From Candidatus Avipropionibacterium avicola (GTDB lineage: Bacteria > Actinomycetota > Actinomycetes > Propionibacteriales > Propionibacteriaceae), in the NCBI GenBank assembly GCA_018715445.1, contig DVLP01000086.1:1-10277 (forward strand): a DNA stretch of 10,277 bases. The letters run 5' to 3'. A program made the translations under genes and the position numbers. Within the stretch, counting starts at the first letter, position 1; each line of letters opens with the position of its first letter. Below the pieces are notes generated by a model. It had not been told where the DNA came from and searched no databases. It worked only from the letters and a program-made list of their open reading frames with translations. This document shows, one piece after another, positions 7,006 through 10,277 of the stretch.

Positions 7006-7165
7006 TGATGGAGTCCCTCCAGTCGACAAAGGTGGGTGCCGGAACCCCGCCGCATTCGGGACACTCCGAGTACCGCGCGATCATATCGCCCGATACCACC
7101 GGATGAGGACACCTCCCGACTGTGAGACCGAGCACCTGCTCGTGTCTCCGAACTGCCGGTAGCAT
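6992..7165 (-). CDS. Possible small CxxC (zinc-ribbon-like) protein, 57 aa
   Basis: An open frame from ATG 7165 to TAG 6992 encodes 57 residues with a Cys/His pattern suggestive of a small zinc site: 'GRCPHP' near residues 17-22 and 'SECPECGG' at about 33-40. A longer version from ATG 7222 (76 aa) would overlap the divergent gene's start. The reading frame ends 14 bases inside the Wzz-like gene, the coupling geometry seen elsewhere in this locus. Against it: no good ribosome-binding site before 7165, third-position G/C only about two-thirds, and a good -10 candidate for the Wzz-like gene inside it. I do not recognise a family. It may be a real small protein upstream of Wzz, a remnant of a larger one, or a chance frame. 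Confidence 0.3.
   Translation of the reverse strand: MLPAVRRHEQVLGLTVGRCPHPVVSGDMIARYSECPECGGVPAPTFVDWRDSINGDG
7000..7020 (-). promoter_or_regulatory. Competing short hairpins over the Wzz-like gene's ribosome-binding site and start codon
   Basis: On the minus strand a CTCC at 7013-7010 can pair either with GGAG of the ribosome-binding site (7020-7017, three-base loop) or, as CTCCA (7013-7009), with TGGAG (7004-7000, four-base loop TCAA). The second pairing buries the TG of the ATG. The two pairings exclude each other. The complementarity is seen directly. A role in translation control is inference, and the stems are only four to five pairs, so they could be incidental. Confidence 0.3.
7015..7020 (-). 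promoter_or_regulatory. Ribosome-binding site of the Wzz-like gene
   Basis: GGAGGG on the minus strand ends nine bases before ATG 7005. It fixes this start over the TTG at 7029. It is also one partner of two mutually exclusive short hairpins described at 7000-7020. Confidence 0.65.
7077..7089. repeat. Short inverted repeat overlapping the candidate -10
   Basis: GCGAT and ATCGC form a perfect five-base dyad around CAT, in the middle of the divergent intergenic region. The position suits a repressor operator, but a five-base arm is short and may be chance. Confidence 0.25.
7080..7085 (-). promoter_or_regulatory. Candidate -10 element for the minus-strand Wzz/GT4 operon
   Basis: TATGAT on the minus strand matches five of six bases of the -10 consensus. 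It would start transcription near 7073, about 68 bases before ATG 7005. No convincing -35 hexamer lies 16-19 bases upstream, which is common in actinomycete promoters but lowers confidence. A short dyad (GCGAT, three bases, ATCGC; 7077-7089) overlaps it. Confidence 0.35.
7160..7165 (+). promoter_or_regulatory. Candidate -10 element for the condensation-protein operon
   Basis: TAGCAT fits the actinobacterial TA-N-N-N-T pattern and is followed by GC-rich sequence. It would give a leader of about 50 bases before ATG 7221. No clear -35 is seen, so this is a weak call. Confidence 0.3.
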
Positions 7166-7220
7166 GCGCGACGAACGCCCTGGCGACCTTGGACCAGGGC
7201 CCCGACCATCGTAGGTACTC

Positions 7221-8996
7221 ATGACCGACACTTCCTCGCCGCGTCTGCCCCTCATGCCTTCACAGACCGGGATGCGTGACGGACATCTCCAAGATCCAGA
7301 AAATTCCGCCTACTCCGTTGCCCAGATCGTCTGGTTTTCCGGAGAGGAACTCGACGAACAGATGGTGATCGACGCGGTGGAAACCGGCGTCCGAGACACA
7401 CGTTCCATCCTCATGACAGCCTCATTTGACGAGGACGGTCAGTGGTACCAGCAGCTCAACTCGAGCGTTGATATACCTGTGCACCGCGTCGACCTCACCA
7501 CGGCGCCCGATCCGCGTCAGGCCGCCCGTGATCTCGCCTTCCGGGAGGTTCGACGTGCACTTCCGATCAGCGGCCCGGGCCTGCCTTTCAGGTCCTACGT
7601 CCTCACACTCGGACCTCACTCATTCGCGTGGTTCGGCATCTGTCACCACATGTTCATCGACGGCTACGGGGCGACGCTGCTTCGAGCCCGGGTTGGTCAG
7701 GCTCTCGGGGCACTCGCCGCCGGCCAGCCGGTGCCCGAGAGCCCGTTCGGCGACATCGTCGACCTGATCCCGGCCACACCGGATCCCGATCCGGCTGACC
7801 TGGAGTTCTGGAAGTCCCACGTGGCCGACGCGCCGGAGGTGATCGGGTTCACCGATCGTGTGGCACCGCCGGCACCCCTGTACGAGATGCTCGATTTCCG
7901 CACGCCCGGATTCGCCACCAGAATCGCCGAAGCCCTCGACGGCGTGAACTGGGCACACGTCGCGGCCGCCGCGGCGATCTCCTACTCCTCGGTGATTCTT
8001 GAGAATCCGGTCGTGGTGGTGGGACTGCCCGTGACGGGGCGCTTCACGCCAGAGGAGAAGTCCACCCCCTCCCAGTCGATGGGGGCGCTCCCGCTCAAGA
8101 TCGAGGTCAACCACGAGGCTGATCTGCCTACGCTGGTCGCCACGTTCCGGCAGACGGTCCGCAGTACCAAGGATCACCAGAGGCAGGCACCGGATGCGCT
8201 TCGGGCTGAACTCCCCGTGGCATGGCGTACCGGGCGGATGTACGGACCGATGGTCAACATCATCCCGTTCGAGATGCCGTCGATGGCCGGAGCTCTGGAG
8301 ACCGGGCTCGAGGTGATCAGCCACGGTCCGTGCGACGACATCTCCTTCACCGTCACCCCCGGCCCCGAGGGCGGGATCCGCACCGAGATGCTCTTCAATC
8401 CCTCCCTGTACGGGCCGACCGTTCGTGCGGCCCACACAGCCCGTTTCCAGCGCTGGTTGGAGCAGATTGCCGACCGGCCGGACTCGCCCCTGTCCGACCT
8501 TGTCTGCCTCACCCCCGAAGAGCAGGCTGCGCACGCCGACCTCGCGGGCACCCCGGCGACAGGCGCCCCCCAGCCGTTGGTCTGGGGCACGTCATGCACC
8601 GTCGCGGATCTCGCTGAGCGGGCCGAAGAATCCGAGGTAACGGGTATCGCCGTGCATTCGGACCTGGGCAGGCCCGCCGTCTTCGGCAGACCCGGAAGGG
8701 TTGTCTTCCATACCCCGGCCGGCCCCCGGGAATCCGGGCTGCTCGTCGCACTGGGTTCAAGCGGGCTCGAGTACCGGGGAACGGTGGACGACCGGGTGGT
8801 CGTCAACGGGAACCAGGTCGAGCTCGAAGCCGTTCGCCTTGCGGTCACGCGCGATCCCCGGCACGTCGATGCCGAGATCTCTGCTTCCGGCAGACGGATC
8901 ACCGTCCGACTCGGCACCGAGGCCGATCAATCCGAGCGGGACGAGGTCTCCCTTCGCGCAGCAGAGGTCACCGCAGCCCCTGTTGTCGTGCGATGA
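7221..8996 (+). CDS. Stand-alone NRPS-type condensation-domain protein with core-less adenylation remnant
   Basis: Predicted acyl- or aminoacyl-transferring condensation enzyme, 591 aa, cytoplasmic. The N-terminal 430 residues form a C domain like the first domain of EntF: 'LPLMPSQTGM' (9-18, C1), an intact active site HHMFIDG (142-148, C3), 'SPFGDIVDLI' (174-183) and 'SMGALPLKIEV' (286-296, where C domains have V-G-x-x-x-N-x-L-P-L). After 'LTPEEQAAHADLAGTP' (430-445), typical of C-to-A linkers, 'TVADLAERAEESEVTGIAV' (460-478) resembles the start of an A domain. The sequence then goes almost directly to 'GLEYRGTVDDRVVVNGNQVELEAVR' (515-539), an A8-like lid (usual G-R-x-D-x-Q-V-K-I-R-G-x-R-I-E-L-G-E). 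A3-A7 and the A10 lysine are absent, and there is no carrier-protein domain. Only AGG (7213-7215) precedes ATG 7221, a weak site, but the next ATG would cut C1. The stop overlaps the GT4 start (ATGA). C-domain identity is firm; transfer of an acyl or amino acid to a sugar or lipid is inference. Confidence 0.85.
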   Translation: MTDTSSPRLPLMPSQTGMRDGHLQDPENSAYSVAQIVWFSGEELDEQMVIDAVETGVRDTRSILMTASFDEDGQWYQQLNSSVDIPVHRVDLTTAPDPRQAARDLAFREVRRALPISGPGLPFRSYVLTLGPHSFAWFGICHHMFIDGYGATLLRARVGQALGALAAGQPVPESPFGDIVDLIPATPDPDPADLEFWKSHVADAPEVIGFTDRVAPPAPLYEMLDFRTPGFATRIAEALDGVNWAHVAAAAAISYSSVILENPVVVVGLPVTGRFTPEEKSTPSQSMGALPLKIEVNHEADLPTLVATFRQTVRSTKDHQRQAPDALRAELPVAWRTGRMYGPMVNIIPFEMPSMAGALETGLEVISHGPCDDISFTVTPGPEGGIRTEMLFNPSLYGPTVRAAHTARFQRWLEQIADRPDSPLSDLVCLTPEEQAAHADLAGTPATGAPQPLVWGTSCTVADLAERAEESEVTGIAVHSDLGRPAVFGRPGRVVFHTPAGPRESGLLVALGSSGLEYRGTVDDRVVVNGNQVELEAVRLAVTRDPRHVDAEISASGRRITVRLGTEADQSERDEVSLRAAEVTAAPVVVR

Positions 8997-10072
8997 TCTG
9001 CTCCGGCCTGAGGGTCCTCCACCTAGTCAACGAGGTGGTGGACACCGGCAACGGGATCGTCAACGTCACCGTGGATTTGGCGATCGACGCGCACGCACGT
9101 GGTCACGAGGTCGCCGTCGCCTCGTCCGGCGGCGGATTCGTGGACCTCCTGCGCTCATCCGGGGTGGCCCATCACCGCATCGACTTCCGCGGGGAGCCGT
9201 TGCGTTCCTTCTCGAAGTTGCGCGCGCTTATCGCCGACTTCCAGCCCGACATCGTGCACGCCCACACCGTCGCACCATGCGTCCTGGCCGCCGCGGTCCG
9301 CGCAGTGCCGGGCGGATCCGATTTCACACTGGTCGCCACCATGCATAACGTGTACCAGCGCTCGTCGTTACTCATGGCGTCCGCGGACATGACGGTGGGA
9401 GTGGCGCAGTCCGTCTCCGACGTGGTCGGTAGTCGCCGAATCCGGTCCCCCCTGCTCGCCACCGTGGTCAACGGCGTGGTCAACTCCCCGCGGCGTGGGC
9501 GGACCGACCCCGTGGCCAGGGAGCTGGGACCCCGCTCGATCGTGGCGGTCGGCGCTGTCTCACACCGCAAAGGAGTGGACGTACTCCTCGCTGCCTTCGA
9601 GATTCTGGCCACCACCCGCCGGGATCTGCACCTCTGGTTTATCGGCAACAAGGACTGGGAGGAGTTCGTCCACGAGGCCGAATCCTCCGCCCATGCCGAC
9701 CGTGTCCATCTGATTGGCTTGGCCGACGACCCCACCGCGTTCCTGGGCGAAGCCACGGTGGTCGCTCTGGCTTCACGACGCGAGGGACTCGCGTTGTCCC
9801 TGCTGGAGGCACGAGAGGCCGGCGCGGCCATCGTCGCCACGGAAACCGACGGCGCTCGTGAAGGCCTTGACGCCGGTGAGGCCGGCCTCCTCGTCCCCGT
9901 CGACGATCCCGATGCGCTGGCAACGGCGCTCGCCCGGGTCATCGACGATCGAGAGTGCCGGGACGACCTCCGCCGGCGCTCGGCGAACGGTCTGGACCGG
10001 TTCAGCGTGACCAGGATGGCACGTGAGTACGAAGAGGTATATCGACGAGCGATCACTCACCGTCACACCTGA
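8993..10072 (+). CDS. GT4 family glycosyltransferase
   Basis: Predicted cytoplasmic GT-B transferase of 359 aa adding a sugar to the repeat unit or to a lipid/peptide acceptor. 'RVLHLVNEVVDTGNGIVNVTVDLAI' (7-31) is the acceptor-domain strand and glycine loop. 'PDIVHAHT' (85-92) and 'VATMHNVY' (114-121) are the usual N-domain strands. 'VAVGAVSHRKGVDVLLAAF' (184-202) opens the donor domain with the conserved G-x-x-x-x-x-K-G. E264-x7-E272 in 'SRREGLALSLLEAREAG' is the GT4 catalytic/donor signature, followed by 'GLLVPVDDPDALATAL'. The ATG at 8993 overlaps the condensation-protein stop by four bases, with no separate ribosome-binding site, so the two are co-translated and likely act in the same step or on the same product. 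It is more divergent from WbaZ than the minus-strand GT4. Sugar and acceptor cannot be told. Confidence 0.88.
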   Translation: MICSGLRVLHLVNEVVDTGNGIVNVTVDLAIDAHARGHEVAVASSGGGFVDLLRSSGVAHHRIDFRGEPLRSFSKLRALIADFQPDIVHAHTVAPCVLAAAVRAVPGGSDFTLVATMHNVYQRSSLLMASADMTVGVAQSVSDVVGSRRIRSPLLATVVNGVVNSPRRGRTDPVARELGPRSIVAVGAVSHRKGVDVLLAAFEILATTRRDLHLWFIGNKDWEEFVHEAESSAHADRVHLIGLADDPTAFLGEATVVALASRREGLALSLLEAREAGAAIVATETDGAREGLDAGEAGLLVPVDDPDALATALARVIDDRECRDDLRRRSANGLDRFSVTRMAREYEEVYRRAITHRHT

Positions 10073-10087
10073 TCGGCCTCGGTCAGG
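10068..10087. terminator. Hairpin spanning both convergent stop codons (possible bidirectional terminator)
   Basis: CCTGATCG and CGGTCAGG can form an eight-base stem (one G-U on the plus strand) closed by the four-base loop GCCT. The stem contains TGA of the GT4 gene (10070-10072) and, on the other strand, TGA of the hydrolase gene (10083-10085). No U-tract follows on either side; actinomycete terminators often lack one. On the minus strand one pair becomes a mismatch, so it should be weaker there. Confidence 0.4.
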
Positions 10088-10277
10088 AACCGAACCCTCC
10101 GCCGCTTCCTCCGGACGTCGGTTGCCCGATAATGGGAGCTTCGGCGCCGACCGAGCCAGTACCGGTGCCCGGCACGCAATTACTGATCGCGTCCTGGAGT
10201 GCCGCGACGGCGGGCTTGGGAGTCTGATTCTCGTAGTAGAGGCCGAAGTATCGTTCCGGGTCCCCGTTGGGTGCACC
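10083..10277 (-). CDS. C-terminal end of a probable secreted glycoside hydrolase (partial)
   Basis: The window edge cuts this gene; 64 C-terminal residues and the TGA at 10085-10083 are present. 'ERYFGLYYENQTPKPAVAAL' (residues 8-27 of the visible part) closely resembles the end of TIM-barrel glycoside hydrolases, especially cellulase-like (GH5/GH39-type) proteins of polysaccharide loci, where the last helix follows a G-L-Y-x-x-x-x-x-P-K-P-A motif. A low-complexity Gly/Ser/Thr/Pro tail of about 30 residues follows, ending G-G-G-F-G-S. This suggests a surface or secreted protein with an unstructured C terminus. It converges on the GT4 gene with ten bases between the stops. It may trim or release the glycan made here. 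The catalytic domain is outside the window, so the family number is a guess. Confidence 0.6.
   Translation of the reverse strand, partial: GAPNGDPERYFGLYYENQTPKPAVAALQDAISNCVPGTGTGSVGAEAPIIGQPTSGGSGGGFGS

Noticed and set aside
5842..7008. Plus-strand open frame (388 codons) opposite the Wzz-like gene
   Set aside because: Arg/Gly/His-rich with no membrane or domain signature; the minus strand encodes a coherent Wzz-like protein with two helices and a good ribosome-binding site.
7620..8534. Minus-strand open frame (304 codons) opposite the condensation gene
   Set aside because: Composition typical of antisense to GC-rich coding DNA; the plus strand carries the intact C-domain motifs.
9172..10056. 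Minus-strand open frame (294 codons) opposite the second GT4
   Set aside because: Ser/Arg/Ala-rich shadow with no motif.
9773..10276. Minus-strand frame of 167 codons at the right edge
   Set aside because: The real gene at this edge is in another minus-strand frame (10083-10277), which shows a hydrolase C-terminal motif; this frame runs into the antisense of the GT4 gene.
1..10277. tRNA, rRNA, CRISPR, insertion sequence or attachment site
   Set aside because: I looked for cloverleaf-like segments, spaced direct repeats, transposase motifs and terminal inverted repeats and saw none.

Overview
This window is part of an exopolysaccharide or cell-surface glycan locus from a GC-rich Gram-positive bacterium, most likely an actinomycete. 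The evidence is strong G/C bias at third codon positions, GTG starts, 1-4 base stop/start overlaps and few A/T-rich elements. A member of the Mycobacteriales (Dietzia, Gordonia or Rhodococcus type) is a reasonable guess, but nothing here fixes the genus. I see no tRNA, rRNA, CRISPR array, insertion sequence or other mobile element.

Layout. (1) Positions 12-4778, plus strand: a tightly coupled four-gene run. It encodes a CelD/FemAB-like GNAT acyltransferase, a Wzx-type flippase, a NodB-type polysaccharide deacetylase and a Wzy/O-antigen-ligase-like membrane protein. Each start overlaps the previous stop. (2) Positions 4685-7005, minus strand: a two-gene run with a Wzz-like chain-length regulator first and a GT4 glycosyltransferase second. 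The glycosyltransferase gene converges on the Wzy gene, and their 3' ends overlap by 94 bp. (3) Positions 7006-7220: a divergent control region of 215 bp. It holds possible promoters, a possible small CxxC-containing ORF, and inverted repeats over the Wzz ribosome-binding site and start codon. (4) Positions 7221-10072, plus strand: a stand-alone NRPS-type condensation-domain protein, coupled by ATGA to a second GT4 glycosyltransferase. (5) Positions 10083-10277, minus strand: the C-terminal end of what looks like a secreted glycoside hydrolase, running off the window. A hairpin containing both stop codons separates it from the second glycosyltransferase.

How it may work together. The two GT4 enzymes would extend a lipid-linked repeat unit, Wzx would flip it, Wzy would polymerise or ligate it, and the Wzz-like protein would set chain length. 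The NodB protein, the GNAT and the condensation-domain protein would decorate the sugar or its carrier by deacetylation and by acyl or aminoacyl transfer. No initiating phosphoglycosyltransferase is in the window, so the locus must extend beyond it.

The most unusual element is the 591-residue condensation protein. It has an intact HHxxxDG site in an EntF-like C domain. That domain is followed by what reads as an adenylation domain reduced to its two ends: the linker start and a C-terminal A8-like lid, with no ATP- or substrate-binding core. Next in interest is the Wzz-like protein, whose cytoplasmic tail looks like a P-loop-less relic of a BY-kinase.
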